From: Nemania diffusa
Taxonomy: Eukaryota > Ascomycota > Sordariomycetes > Xylariales > Xylariaceae
Reading direction: 5' to 3'
DNA: 64,000 nt
Assembly: GCA_038501195.1 (NCBI GenBank)
Contig: JBBPUQ010000004.1
Coordinates: 186,001-250,000 of the forward strand
Shown: piece after piece, positions 11,295 through 27,324 of the stretch
How the letters are laid out: every line of letters begins with the position of its first letter
How positions within the stretch are numbered: position 1 is the first letter of the stretch
Program-made: the position numbers and the translations under genes
The notes under the pieces: model-generated
What the model was told of the DNA's origin: nothing
The model's database searches: none
What the model saw: the letters and a program-made list of their open reading frames with translations, nothing else

Positions 11295-13484
11295 TTTTTT
11301 TTTTAAAAAAAATAAACTTTTATATAAATAATAATTAAATTAAATATTTTTTAATAAAAAAAAATTATTTTAAATATTTATTTATAAGTTTTATTTTAAA
11401 CTTTTTATTTATTATATTATTTTATAAATTTTTTTATATTTAATTATTAAATAATAATTTATTAAAATTTATTTTATATAAATTAAATTTTATATATATT
11501 TTTTTTTATATAATTATTTAATGTTTTTTTTTAATAGTTTTATTATTATTAAAATATAATTTTATAAATTTATTTTTTTTTGTTTTTATTTTTAGCTATT
11601 TTTTTAAATATATTAAAAGTTTTATTATATTTAAATAGTTTTAATAAAATTAATATAAAAATAATATATTATTTTTAAAATTTTTAATTAAATATTATTT
11701 ATAATTAATATTTTAATTTTATTATATAATTTAATATTAAAATTTTTTATAATATAACTATAAAATTTAAATTTTTTTAATAATAAATCTTTTTTTTTTT
11801 TTTAGTTTAATTAATTTTTTAATAAAATTTTTTAACGTTTGTTTAAATAAAAAATTATTAAAATATTTTTATAATTTATTTATATAATATTTATTAATTG
11901 TTTTTTAAAAATTTAAAACTTTTAATATATATATATTTTTTTTATATATTAAAATTTTAAAAAATTATTAAATTATTAAAAAGTTTAATTTATTAAAAAG
12001 TTTATTTATAATTTATAATTATTGCTTTTTTAAAATAAATATATAGTTATTTATATTAAAATTAAAGTTTTTTTTTTTTTTATTTATTTAATAAATTATT
12101 TTTTTTTAAGTTTTTTATATATTTGTTTTTATAATTATAATATAATTTATTATAATTTAAACTTTTTTTTATTTTTATTTTTAAATATATTATTTTTATA
12201 TAATTATTTTTTTTAATTTTTTAATAATAATTTAATAATTTTAATTAAAATAAAAAAATATAAAAAAATTTATTTTTATTTTATAAAAAAACAACTTTAT
12301 TAATTTATATAATATAAATATTTAAATATAATTTATAATAAAAATTTAATTTAATTAATTATTTTAAAAATAATTTATATAAAATTATAACTTTTAATTT
12401 AAATATTTATTTATAATTTTTATTTAATTTATTATTTTATAATAATTTAATAATATAAAAATATAAATAATTTTTATTAGTTTATTTAATTTATTTATAA
12501 AAATTAAAATAAATTAAAATTTTTTATTAATAATTAAAATTATAAATATATTAAATATTTTAAAAAAACTTTTATAATATATTTTTATAATATTTTTTAT
12601 TATTATTTTTATTATATAAAACATTATTTATATTTTTTTATTTAATTGATTTATTATAATTAATATATTATTATATTTTTTATAATTTTTTAATATTTAT
12701 TTAAAATTTATAATTAAATATTTTTATATTTAATTTAATATTAATAATAATTATAGTTTTTTAAAGTTTTATTTTTTAATATTTTAATAAATTAATATTT
12801 TAAATAATTTAATATATAAATTTAATAATTTTTAAATAATTTAAACTATTAATATTGTTTATATATTAATTATTTTATTTTTTTTATATTTAAATAAATT
12901 ATAACTATATAATTATAAATTTTAAAAATTAATTAAATATATAAATTTATATAATTAAATATAATTAATTTTTTTTAATAAAATATAAATTTTTTTTTTA
13001 AAATTTATAAATTGTTTAATTTTTTATTCTTTATTTTTTAATAATATATTTTTATAATAAAATTAATATAGTTTTATTTAAAAATATAATTAATAAATTA
13101 ATAATTTATTAATTATTTTAAGTTTTTTTTTAAATTATTTTAAATAATAATAATAACAATAGTTATATTATTTATTATTTATTTTAAATATTTTTTATTA
13201 AAAAATATAAATATAATTAAATATTATTATATATTTTTTTTATTTTTTTAAATAACTAAATCTTTTTATTTATAAAATAAAATATTTATAATAATATTTT
13301 TTTTATTTAAATAATAAATAATTATAAAATTATATTTAAAAAAAAATATTATTTAATTAATTTATTTTAAATTAAAATATTATTTTTAATTAAAATATTT
13401 TAATATTTTATAATTTATAATAATAAAAAATAGCTTTTTTTATTAATTATTTATTAATTTTAGTTTTTATTTTTTTAATATTAA

Positions 13485-13827
13485 TATTAAAATTAAAAAA
13501 AATATAAAAACTAGTTTATTAATTTTATTAATTAAAAACTTTAAAATAAAAAAGAAAAAAAAAAAAGCTAAATTATATATATATATTATATAAAATATAT
13601 AAATATATAAAACTATAAATAAAATTATAAATAAAGTTATAAAATTTAATTAAAGTTTTTTTAAAATAAATTTTACAAAGTAGATTTTTTAAAATAAATC
13701 ATTTTAAAAATTATAATTTTTATAAATTAATAAAAATTATAAAATTATATTATAATAAAATATATAAATTTTAATTTATAATTAATAAAATAAATATAAA
13801 AATTAATTATTTATATAAATTGTTATA
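13485..13827 (-). repeat. Low-coordinate LTR of alpha copy B
   Basis: 343 bp, the reverse complement of the 7425-7767 family. Beyond 13485 the similarity to alpha stops, as expected at an element end, and ATTAA follows. Confidence 0.87.
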
Positions 13828-16800
13828 TTATTTTTTTTAAAAATTAAAAATTTAATATAAATTAAATCAAAGTTAACTAGTTATAATATTTAAGTTTAAT
13901 TTTAATATTTAAATTAAATATTTTATTATTGTTTTTATAATTTTTTATAAATTTATTTATAGCTATTATTTTTATTTAATTTTATAATTTAATTAATAGT
14001 TTTAATTTAATTAATTTATTTAAATAATAATAGTTTAATATAATAAATATATTGTTAAAACTTTTTATAAAATATTAAATATTGTTAAAATTATAACTTT
14101 TTTATAAAATTTAATATTATAATTTTTTAGTTTTATTAAAAGTTTTAAATTTTAGTTTATTATTAAATTTTTTTTTATATAAATTTAATATATTTAATTT
14201 ATAATTATATTTTTTTTATTTAAAAACTTTAAATAATTTAAAATATTATAAATTAAAATAAATTATTAAAATATATATTAAAAAAAATCTTTTATATAAA
14301 AATATTTTATTATATATAAAAAAATTAATAAATTTTTATTTTTTATTAATTTAAATTTTTTGTTTTTTTTATATAATTTTAATAACTTTATATATAAATT
14401 TTTAAATTTATTATATTTAATTAATTAATTTTTATATTTATTTAATTTATTTATTTATAAAATTTTTTTTTTAAATATAAAAGTTAAATAATTTTAAAGT
14501 TTAGTTTTAAATATTATTTTTAAAAATATTATATTAATTATTAAATATTATAAAAAATTATAAATAAAATTTAAAACTAATAAATATATATTTTAATTAT
14601 TTTAATATTTATTTATATAAAAATATAATTTTTAATTTAAATTATAATTTATTTTTTTTATAATATTTTATATTTATAAATAATAAATATTACTTTATTT
14701 ATATTTAATATTTATTAATAAATTTAATATTTTTATAAACTTTAAAATAAATAATTTAATATTATTAAAAAACTAAGTTTTTAATATATTAAAAAAAATA
14801 TAATATAATATATAATAATATTTTAATATTAATTTTTTTATATTATTTATTTTTTAATTAAATAAAATAATAATAATTTTATTAAATTTATTAATAAATA
14901 TTTAAATATAATTATATTTATATTGATTTAAAAATATATTTTTAAATATTTTATAATATAAATATTAAATATAATAATTTAAAAGCTTTTTTTTTTATTT
15001 TTTTATTATATTTATATTTATAACAATTATTAATATATTAATATAAATTTTTTTAAAAAAAAAAATTAATAATAGTTTTATTTTAATATTTATATTAATT
15101 TATTTTAGTGTTAATAAATTATTAATATTAATTTATAAACTTTTTATAATAAAATAATTTAAAAAAAAATTGTTTTATTTATAATAGTTTTTAATATTAT
15201 TATTTTTTTATTAAAGTTTTTTAATTTTTAAATTATATTTTTTTTAAAAATTAAATTAATTAAATTTATATTTTTTATAATCAATATTTTAGTTTTAATA
15301 AATTAAAAAGCAGTTATAAAATTTTCAATTATATTTAATTTAATAAATATAAAAGTTTTTTTTTTTATTTTTAAATTTTAATTGTTAATAAATTAGCTAT
15401 TTTTTAAAAAAATATATTAGCTATAATATTATTATTTTTTTATTTATATTAAAAAGTAATATTAAAATTGTTTAAAAAATTTATTTATTTAATTTATTTT
15501 ATTAAAAAACTTTTTTTAATTAATTAATAAATTAATATTTAATAATTAATAATTATTTAAAATTATATATTTAATAATTTAAAATAATAATATTTAAAAG
15601 TTTATATTATTATTAATATTTTTTAATTTTAAATTAAATAAATTTATTTATATAAAATTATAGTTTTTAAAAAATAATTAATAAACTTTTATTTATTGTT
15701 TTTTTATTTTTATTAAATAATTTTTTTAGTTATATTATATAATATATTTATTTTAATATATATTAAAGCTTTAAATTAAAAAAAAGTTAATATTAAAGCT
15801 AATATAATTAGTTTTTTTATTATTTTAAAAACTTTTTATTATTTTAGTTTTAATTTTTATTTATAATTTTTTTTAAATAACTATATAAATAGTTTAAAAA
15901 TATTATTAATATAATAAATAAATATTTTTATAAAATTATGAAATTTTAAAAATAATTAAATTAATATTATAGTTTTAAAGTTTTTAAATTTTTAATTTAA
16001 AATTATTTTAATTTTTTTTAAATTTATTTTAATATTTTAATTAGTTTTTAAAATTATATTTAAATAATTAACTATAATAATTTTAAAATAAAATTTACAA
16101 ATATTTTTTTAAAAATTAGTTTTATATAAATAATATATTATTTTTTTATATTGTTTTTAATATTTTAAAGTTTTATTAAAATAAATTAAAATATTATTAA
16201 TATATATATTAATAAATTAATTAAATAAATTATAAAATTAAATATTAATAAAATTTTACTATTATATAAGTTTTATTTTTAAATTAAATAATAAAACTAT
16301 TTAATAAAAAGTTTTTAATTTAATTTAAAATATAATTAAAAAATAAAATTTAATTATTAATAATAATCAATTAAAAATTTTAATAATATTAAATTTTAAA
16401 TATATTTTTAATTTATAATAATTAAACAATATATTTTTAAAGTTAAAAATTTAAATAATTTAATTTTTTAAAAACTAGTTTTTTTATTAAAAATTAATAT
16501 AAAACTTTTTATTAATTAAATAAAACTTAAATATAAACAAAATAAATATTATATTTAAATTTATATTTAATTTAATAAATTTTAATTTTAATAGTTTTTT
16601 TATTTTTTTTTTTAAAAAAAAAATATATTAAATTAATATATAATATTATAAAAAGCTATTATTTTTAAATTTATTATTAAGTTTTAAAACTATATTATAA
16701 CTAAATTAAAATAATAATATTTTAATTAATTACATTTTAAAAAAAAATCTTTTTAAATAAATTAGTTTTTTAAATATTAATTATTTTATTAATTTAATAT

Positions 16801-17573
16801 ATTTTAAATTTTTATTAAATAAAAATAATATTAATTTATTATTAAAAATTTTTTATTATTTTTTATATAAAATATTAATATTAATTATTTAATTAATATT
16901 AAATATTTTTATAATATATTAAATTAAAATTAATTTATTAAATATATTAAGTTTTTTTAATAAATTTAATTTTAATTATTTATATAATTTTATTTTAATT
17001 AAATAATAATTTTTATATTAATAATTTAAATTTTAAAATTTTAAATTATATTATTAATTAATATATTATTTTATAATATTTTATAATAATATTTAAAATT
17101 ACTTTTTTTTAATTTAGTTTTTATTTTTAAATTTGTTTTATTTTATTATAAAATATAATATTATTTTTTAATTATTTTATTATATTAATTTATATTTTAT
17201 TAAATTTTTAAATTAATAATTTTTTTAATTTTAATTTTTAATAAAATAGTAATTATAAAAAAAAATTATATAAAAATTAAAATATTATTAAGCTATATAA
17301 ATTATTTATATTAATAATTTATTAAAATATTTTGTTTTAATAGCTAATATAAATTAATTATTATTTAATAATTAATATTAATAATTTTAAATTTTTAATT
17401 AAAAAAACAATATTTGTTTATTTTTAAAATAATTTTTAATATTTAGTTTATTTTATTAATTATTTTATTATAATAATTAATTAATAATATCGATTTTTTT
17501 AATTTAATAATTTTAGCTTTAAATTAATATTTAATTTTTTTAATTAATTATTAATTAATTAATAAATCAATTT

Positions 17574-17883
17574 TATTAATAAAACTTTTTATATATATAT
17601 ATATATATAAAGATTTAAAGTAATTTATAAAGTTTAAAGTTTGTTTTTAAGTTTTAAAGTTTTATATTAATTTATATATATATTTTATAAAAAAAAATAT
17701 AATTAAAAAAGTTATATATAAATTATTTATATATATATATATATAAAATCTATAAGTTTTATAAATTTTAATAAGTTTTTATATTTTTTATTTATTTAGT
17801 TATTTAATAAAAGTTTTAATTTAAGTTTTAGTTATATATATTTAATATATATATATAAATTTTATTAAATTATTAGTTTAATA
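17574..17883. repeat. Left LTR of element gamma
   Basis: 310 bp. It pairs with 23092-23399, and includes a (TA)n run near 17590-17608 and another near 17729-17746 that vary slightly in length between the copies. Confidence 0.88.
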
Positions 17884-20800
17884 TTAAAAATTCTTTTTTT
17901 TATATAATAACTTTAATTTTAATAATAACTAATTTTTTATTATTTTTTTTATTATTTAATCGATTTATATATATTTTTATTTATATAACTAGTTTATTTA
18001 TATTAATTAGTTTTTTTAATATTTAATTAAATGTTTTTTTTATATAAATATTTACTAAATTATTTTTATTATTGATTTAATATATTTTTATAATTTTATA
18101 ATTTTTATATATTTTTTAAAATAATATAATATTAATTATAAATTGTTTTTTTTATATAGTTTTTAATTTAATTAAATATTTATATAAAAACTTAAAATCA
18201 ATATATATAATTAATAATATAATTAATAGTTTTATTATATAAATAATTTTTTAAAAAGTTATATTAAATATAATAGTATAATTAAATTTATTAACTATAT
18301 TATATAATTTATTTGTTAATATATTATATATAACTTGTTTATATTTAATTAAATTTTAATAAATAATATTACTTTTAATTATAAAAGTATTTTTTATATA
18401 GCTTTTATTAGCTAATATAATTATAAATTTAATTTAAAAATTTAAATTTTTATTATTTATAAATGTTTTATTAATAAAAATAAAAATTTTTATATAATTA
18501 AAATTTAAAAATATATAATATAGTTTTTACTATATATTATTAATTTATTATTATATTTATATATTTAATACTTTAATATTATTTTTTAATAATTTTTAAA
18601 TTTATATAATAATTAATAAATTATATAATATTTTTAATTAATATATTAATATAATATATATTTTTTAAATTTATTAAGTAATATATTATTAAAAATAATT
18701 TTTTATATAAAAATTAATAATATATAATTGTTTAGTTTATTTTTATTAAATAAAAAAAAAATTTTATTTATTTATTTAAATTTTGTTTTTGTTAAATTTA
18801 ACAGAATATTTAAGTGTTAATTTTATTTTTAGTTTTATATAAAATAATAACTTAGTTTTTTTTTTATATAAAAATTTTTTAAATATAATATTAAAAATAT
18901 TATTTATTTAAAATTTTATAATTATAAATTTATTAAATTTTTTTTTAATATATAATAAATATAAGTTATATATAAATACTTTTATATTTAATTTTTAATA
19001 ATAATATTTATAATAAGTTTTATACTAATATAATTTTAACTTAATTAATTTATATAATAATTATATAATTTAAAATATAATATTTATTAAATATTTATTT
19101 TTTAGTTTTTTTAACAAATAAATATAAATTTTTCAATTTAATTTATTATATAACTATATATATATTATAATTTTAAATTAATAATAGTTTTAAAGCTATA
19201 ATAAATTATTAATTTATATATTAAATTGTTAATATTTATATAAAAATTTAAATTTTATTATTATTTTTATAACTTTGTATAATTAATTTAGATTTTTTAT
19301 ATAATTTAATTATTTTATTTTTAACTTTTTATATAAATTTAGTTTAAAAAATTTTTATTTAATTATATTAATTAAAGTTATATTATATAAATTAAAATAT
19401 ATTTTAAATTATTAATATATTTATTTTAACTATATTTAATTATTTAAAAGATATATTAAATATAATAATTATATTATTTTATTTTAATTATATAGTTAAA
19501 ATATAATCGTTAATTTTTTTTAATATAAAATATTAATTATTAATAGTTATAAATAATTTTTTTAATTTACTTTTATATTAAAATTATAACTATTTAATAG
19601 CTTAAAAAAATTATATAAAAAGTTATTTTTTTTATATAATAAATTAAATATAATTTTTTATTAATAATATAATTTGATTTATATATAACAAAATTTAGCT
19701 AATTTATTTATTATATTAATTATAATATTATAATTTTTAATTGTAAAAACTTTATATAGTTTTATTTAACTTTTTTGTTTTTTTTATATTATAATTTTAT
19801 TTTAAAAAAATAAAAAAAATATTTTATATAATAATATTAGTTTATTTTTAATTTATATAACTTAGTTAATATTAACTTTTATATAAATATTTTTTAATAT
19901 TTTTATAGTTTTTTATATAGTTTTTACTTTTTAAATAATTTTTAATAAAAAAAATAAATTGTTATTAATTTTAAAATAAACTTTAAAAATTAACAAAATA
20001 AATATAAAACTATTTAGTTTAGCTATATTATTTAAAACTTTTATAATTATTTATAATATTATTTTTTTATATAAAATATTAAATATATAATAAAATAATA
20101 TATATATTTATTTAACTTTTTTAATAGTTTAATATATTTTAATAAATATTTTTTTATATAAAGTTTTAATTAGTTATATATTATTATAAAATTTTTTAAA
20201 CAAAAAATTTATATTAAAATTATATATAATATAATTAAATAGCTTTTAATATATTAAAATCTAATATTAATATAATATATTTTAAATATTATATATATTT
20301 AAAAATTTTAAAAATTAAGCTATTTAAAACAAAATATTTATATTAATTATATATAAAATCGATTATTTAATAATTTATATAATATTAATAATAATTTTAT
20401 AATTAAAATTATATTTATTTTTTAATAAAAACTTAAATTTTTTTAAAACTTAATTATATAATTAATAATAATAATAAAACTTTTTAATTTTTTAAAATAT
20501 CAAAATATTAATATTATTATATTTAATTTTTTATAATAATTTTATAAATTTTTTTATATAAAAATATCTAAATTAATAATATAATTTTTAATTAGTTAAT
20601 ATTAAAAAATAAATATTTTTATTTTTATATAATTAATATTATTATATTATTTTATTATATAATTATATTTTATATATTATTAAAATAAATATATAATCGA
20701 TTTATATTTTATAACAATAGTAAAAATAAAATCAGTATATTTAAAATATAAAATTTAATTAATTTAATTAATATTAAAATTATTATAATATTTATAGTTT

Positions 20801-23091
20801 TAAAACTTTTAATATTACTAAATTAAATTGTTATATTATTTAAAGTTTAATTTATTTATATAAAAAAGTTTTTTTATATAAAAATTTCAGCTTAAGCTTT
20901 TTTAATAATTAAAACTTTAGTTATATTAATATTTTATAAAATATTTTAATATTTTATATTATATTAATTATTTAAATAGAAATTATTTAATATTAATATT
21001 TAGTTTTAAATATATATATATTTTTTTTATTATATAATAAAAATATATTAAATTTATTAAAAATTAAACTATTTTATTTTTAATTTTAAAATTTAAATCG
21101 TTATTAAATTTATTATTATATAAAAAGTTTTTATTATTTTTATAATTTCATATAAATATATTATATTTTTTATATAATAAAACTTTTTATTTTAAAATAT
21201 TATATATAACAAAATATTGTTTTTTTGTTTTTAATTTTTTTTATTAATTATAATTAATAAATCAATAATTAAATTTTTTATAAATAAAACATTTTTTATT
21301 ATTTTTATTATTTTTATTATATAATTATTATAGTTTTTAATAAAAGTTTTTTTTAAAGCTATAACTATATAATTATTTTAAATATTTAATATTATATTAT
21401 TTATTAATAAAATAAATATTTATTATATAATAATAGTTTATTTTTTAATTAAAAAAAACTTATAATATTATTTATAAATTAAAAAATAAAACTTTATATA
21501 TAAATTTTTAATTAATTAAAACAAGTTTAAATTTAAATATATTAAAATATATTTATATAATTATTATATAAAGTAATATTTTTTTATAATAATTAAATTT
21601 TAAAATATATTATATAAATTAAAACTTGTTAATTATAGTTTTTAATATTTTAAATATTATTTTTATTAAATTATTTTGTTTTATTTATATAAAAATAATA
21701 ATAGTTTAATTAGTTAAATATTAACTATAATTAACTGTTATATTAAAATAATTATTAAATATTATATAAATTTTATTTTATTTATATATTAAACTAATAT
21801 AGTTAAAATAATATTATTTAGCTTTTTTTTTTAATATAAAAAAAAATATTATATAGTATTATTTTTTAATAATTTTAAATCAATAATATATTAAAATAAA
21901 AATTTAAGCTTTATTATATAATATATTATATAATTTATTATTATAATTTTAATTAAATTGTTATATTTTAATAAATATAATAAATTAAACTGTTTTAATT
22001 AAATTATTATAAATAATTTAAATAAAAAAAAGTTTATATAATTAATTTTTATATATAAATAAAAATATAAAATATATAGTAAAAATTTTAAAAATAAATA
22101 TAAATTTTTAAATTTTTATTTATATAAAAAAAATAAATATTTAATTATTAATATTAAATATTATATAATATATTAATATCGCTAGTTTTAATATAGCTAG
22201 TTATAATATTAAATAGTTTATTTATATAATTAGAAATTTTAATATATTTGTTAATATAAATATTAAAGTTATTTATATAAATATATTATTATTTGATTTT
22301 TTATTATTATTATTATAGCTAAATTTTTTAAATATATATATAAACTTGTTATTATATATATTTTTATATATTTTGATTTTTTTATTATTTGCAGCTATTA
22401 TAATAAATATATATTTAAATATATAATTAATATTTATAAATATAAATTTTATTTAGCTTTTAAAATTTATTATAAATATTTATATAAATTATTTATTTTT
22501 AATTTTTAGTTATATATATTTTTTTAAATATTATATAAAATATATAAATATTTATATTAAAATAATTAAATTGTTTAAATTAATAATAATATTTTAATAT
22601 TTAAAATTAGTTTTGCTTTTTTATTTAAAAATATTAATACTGCTTTTTTAGTTATATTTTTATATAAAAATAAATATAGTTTTTTATTTGAAAATTTAAA
22701 GTAGTTAATTTTAGCTGCTGCAGCTATAGCTGCTATAACTAATTTTGTTGCAAATTTTAATATAATTATAAAAAAAAAAAAAAATAAATATAAAAATAAA
22801 AAAATAAATAAATAAATAAAATAATTACAAAATTAAATATATAAAATAATTTATAGTTTTATTAATTTTTATATAAAAATAACTAAATATTATATAAAAA
22901 AAATTCTTGATTTTATAATAATTAAACTTTTTTATTTAATAGTTAATTTAATTTTTTTTTTGTTAATTAATATAAATAATAATTTATTTTTTATATAAAA
23001 AATAAAAAATTTAATATAAAAGCTACTTTATAGCTAAACTTTGTTTTTTTATTTTGTTAATTTATAATTATATTTTGTAATTATTAATTAA

Positions 23092-23399
23092 TATTAATAA
23101 AACTTTTTATATATATATATATAAAAAGATTTAAAATAATTTATAAAGTTTAAAATTTATTTTTAAATTTTAAAATTTTATATTAATTTATATATATATT
23201 TTACAAAAAAAAATATAACTAAAAAAATTATATATAGATTATTTATATATATATATATATAAAACTTGTAAATTTTATAAATCTTAGTAAGTTTTTATAT
23301 TTTTTATTTATTTAATTATTTAATAAAAGTTCTAGTTTAAGTTTTAGTTAAATATATTTAATATATATATATAAATCTTGTTAAATCATTAGTTTAATA
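23092..23399. repeat. Right LTR of element gamma
   Basis: This is the partner of 17574-17883, in the same orientation. Differences are almost only transitions, for example AAAGTTTG in the left copy against AAAATTTA here. Confidence 0.88.
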
Positions 23400-24988
23400 G
23401 ATTTAAATTTTAATATTATATAAAACAATAGTTATAATATTAATTTTATTAATTTATATTTATATAATTTAAAAAAAACTTAATAAATTATTTAAATTAT
23501 TTAAACTAATTATAATAAATATTTAAATTAATATAAAAACTTCTATTAATTTTATTTATTTTTTAAATTTTTAAAACTAAAAAGTTTATTAAATTTTAAT
23601 TTATTATAATTTTTTATTTTTTAAACAACTAATATATTATTTTTTTTAAAATATTATTTAATTATATATATTTTTTTTTTATAATTAAAATAAATATTAT
23701 TATTTTAATATATTTTTTTTTAATTATTAATTAACTTTTTATATTTATTATTTTAAAAAGATTTAATTTTTTTTTTAACTTTATTAAACTTGTTATTAAA
23801 ATAAAATTTTTTTTTAAAATTAATTATATTTAAAGTTTGATTTTTTTAGTTTTATTTAAATAATTATTAATAATTATAAATAATTTTAATAATTTTATTA
23901 TAAAACTTTTTATATATAAAATTTAAGTTAATATTAATTTTAAAAATTTTGTTATTAAAATTAATATTTAAATGTTTTAATAAAAACTAAGTTTATTTTA
24001 ATTTAAATATTTTTATTTTTTAAATAAAACTATTAAAATATAAAATAAATTAATAAATATTTATTTATTTAAAAAATTTATAATAATATTTAATAAAACT
24101 TTATTAAAATATTATAATTTAGTTTAAATTATAATAAATAATAATTATTATTTAAATTATTTTAATTATATTAATAAATAATTAAATAATAAATTAATAA
24201 AAAATTTTTATTAATTATAAAATAAATTTTTTAAATTGAAAAAATAAATAATATATTTAATTTTTTTTATTATAAAAAATAATTTTGTTTTTTTTAAATT
24301 TATTAATAAGTTTATAAATTTAAATATTAAATTTGTTTTTATTATTAATAAACTTTTTAAAATATTTAATTTTTGTTTTAGTTTTATTTTAATAAATAAT
24401 ATATTAACTATTAAATTTAATTAAAAAATTTTTAAATATAAACTATATAATTATATTATAAAATTAAAAAATAATATTTAAAACTTTTTTAAAAATATTA
24501 TTTTTATATTTATATTTAAAAAATATAATTAAATTAAATCGTTTTTATAATATAGTTATTTATTAATAAAAAAAGTTAATTTAAATCTTTTATATAACAA
24601 TTATATTTTATTTAATAATAAGCTTTTTTTTTTGTTTAAAATTACTATTATTATTTTAATTTATTATTTTAAATTATTAATATAAAATTAATTTATAAAA
24701 TTTATTTTTATTGTTAATAAATTTTATAAATAATAAAATAATAAATAAAATAACAATTGAAATTATAATTAATTAATTAATTAAATTTAATTAGTTTTAA
24801 AGTTTAATTTTAAGTTTTTAAATAATAATATTTTTTTTAAAAATATAAATAATATATTATATTAATAGTTTTATTTTAAATATATAATTAAAATAATTTA
24901 TTTATTATATATAAACTATATAAAATAAATAATAATTATATATTTAAATTAAATATTTATTAATAAATAAAAAACAATTTTAAAATAA

Positions 24989-25327
24989 TATTACAATTAT
25001 AAAAAATATAAAAATTAATTTATTAATTTTATTAATTAAAAACTTTAAATAAAAAAAAAAAAAAAAGCTAAATTATATATATATATTATATAAAATATAC
25101 AAATATATAAAACTATAAATAAAGTTATAAATAAAGTTATAAAGTTTAATTAAAGTTTTTTTAAAATAAGTTTTATAAAGTAAATTTTTTAAAATAAATT
25201 ATTTTAAAAATTATAATTTTTATAAATTAATAAAAATTGCAAAATTATATTATAACAAAGTGTATAAATTTTAGTTTATAATTAATAAAATAAATATAAA
25301 AGTTAATTATTTATATAAATTGTTATA
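24989..25327 (-). repeat. High-coordinate LTR of alpha copy B
   Basis: 339 bp, inverted relative to 7425-7767. It is followed by the target duplication ATTAA at 25328-25332. Internal alpha sequence continues to lower coordinates. Confidence 0.87.
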
Positions 25328-27062
25328 ATTAATATTACTATTAATAATTTTTTGTTATAAATGTTATAATTTAATTTTATATTATATAAAATTTTAAAAT
25401 AATAAACTATTAAATATTATTTTTTTTTATAAAATTAAAATATTATTTTTATAATTATTTTATTAAAAATATTAGTTTTTATTTTAATAAATAAATTATA
25501 ATTATAATAGTTTAAAATAAAAAATATAACTAAACTTTTTTTTAAAAACTTAAAAGTTTTTTTATATTAAAAAGTTTATATAAAAAAAGTTTTTTTTTTT
25601 ATTAATTAATTTAATAATTTAGCTATTTTGTTATAAGTTTTTATAAATTTTTAATAAAAATTATAAAAATTTAAAAAAAACTATATATTTTTAATAATAA
25701 TAAAAAACTTTTATTTATATATTATTTTAACTTTATTAAAATTTATTTATATTTTATTTTTGTTAATAATATAATTTAAAAATTTAGTTTTAATTATATA
25801 AAACTTCGATTTTTTTAAATTAATTTATAAATTAATATTTTTTAATTATTATAGTACTTTTTTATATATATTTTTTATATTTAATTAAATTATTAAAATA
25901 AATAAAAATATTATTTATATAAATATTATAAAAATTATTTAAATAATTAAATAAAATATTATTTATATATTTTTAAAATATAAAAAATTTATTAATAAAT
26001 TTAAAAAATATTATTTTATATTAATAAACTTTATAATAAATCTAAAAAATAATTAAATTTTTTTTGTTTAAATTTATATAAATTTAATAAAATATTTGTT
26101 TTATTTTAATTTTTATAAAAATTTTTACTTTAAAAATTTAAAACAATATTTTTTTAATTAATAATAATAAATAACAATTTTTTTTTATAAAAATATTAAA
26201 CTTTTAATAATTAATATAAAATTATAATTTATTATATAATTTATTTATAAATAAAACAAAAAATATAAATAAAATATTATTTAATTTAATAAATTTTTTT
26301 TATACATTATTTATTCAATATTTTTTTATAGTTTTTAATTTATTTATAAATAATATAAAAATAAAATATTAAAATTTATTTTATTAAATATTTAAAATAA
26401 ATTATAATATTTATTAAAAATAATTTTAAAAACTTTGTATTATAATTTATTATTTTTTTTATAAAAAAATTTTCGACTTTTTTATTAATAATAATTTTAT
26501 TAATTTTATAAATATTAATAATATAAATATTTTTAAATAGTTTATTTTATTTTATTAAAAATTAAAAAGTTATAATATTTATATTAATTATATTAATATT
26601 TAATTATTTTTTATATTATTTAATTTTATTTTTTTATATATAATATAAACTTTAAATATTAATTTTTTATTTTTTTAATATATTAAAATTAGCTTTTTTA
26701 ATTAATATATATTATTGTTTTTTTTTTTTAATAAAGTTTTTTTTATATAAAAAGTAGTTTTTTTTTAAAAGTATAATTTATTTTTTTTAAATTTTTTTTT
26801 TAAAATTTTTTTTATTTTAATATTTATATAAAAACTTTAAGCTTTATATTATTAACTTTAGCTGCTTTTTTTTAAAATTTACATTTTTTTTTATTTTTTT
26901 TTAAATTTATATTTTTATATATTATATTTTAGCTATAATTAAAATATTATAACTATATATTAATTTAATTTATATTAATAATATATTTTATATTATAATT
27001 AATAAATAAAATAAATAAAAATAAAAACTAATTTTTTTAATAGTTAAAAAAAATATTATATT

Positions 27063-27324
27063 TATTAATTAGCTATATTATTAAAAAGTACATTATATAA
27101 GTTATAGCTATAATATATTAAAAAAAAAATTATAAAATTATTAAAACTAATTAAAAATACTATATTTTATAAGTTTAAGTTTGTAAAAGTTTTAGTTATA
27201 ATATAAGTTATATAAGTTTATATAAGTTATATATTATATAGTTAATTAAACTGTATATTTATAATACTATTAATTATAAGCTATATATATTATATATATA
27301 GTATATATAACTATTAAACTAATA
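27063..27324. repeat. Left LTR of element epsilon
   Basis: 262 bp, partner of 28721-28983. Differences run in both directions but are almost all transitions, so each copy was mutated independently. Confidence 0.82.

Larger units (their letters stand above)
17574..23399. mobile_element. LTR retrotransposon gamma, innermost guest inside alpha copy B
   Basis: Direct LTRs of about 310 bp lie at 17574-17883 and 23092-23399, with both copies running TATTAATAAAAC to AGTTTAATA. The flanks read AATTT (17569-17573) and GATTT (23400-23404), a 5-bp target duplication with one G/A difference. Alpha copy A is continuous across this point. Total 5826 bp, a usual size for an intact retrotransposon. The 3' LTR carries more A for G than the 5' LTR. 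It is the youngest insertion of its branch of the nest, yet still heavily mutated. Confidence 0.9.
13485..25327 (-). mobile_element. LTR retrotransposon alpha, copy B (inverted, inside beta)
   Basis: LTRs lie at 13485-13827 and 24989-25327, both in the opposite orientation to copy A. ATTAA flanks both sides (13480-13484 and 25328-25332), a perfect 5-bp target duplication. Its reverse complement aligns with copy A in three runs: 25327 down to about 23405 with 7425-9365, 17573 down to about 15850 with 9370-11036, and about 15850 down to 13485 with 31450-33932. Without the gamma insertion it is 6.01 kb. The coding frames are destroyed. Confidence 0.9.

Noticed and set aside
7425..13827. A DNA transposon with about 340-bp terminal inverted repeats (7425-7767 against 13485-13827).
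   Set aside because: Sequence inside 7767 does not match sequence beside 13485. The 13485-13827 copy pairs with 24989-25327, with ATTAA on both sides, and internal alignment supports nested LTR elements instead.
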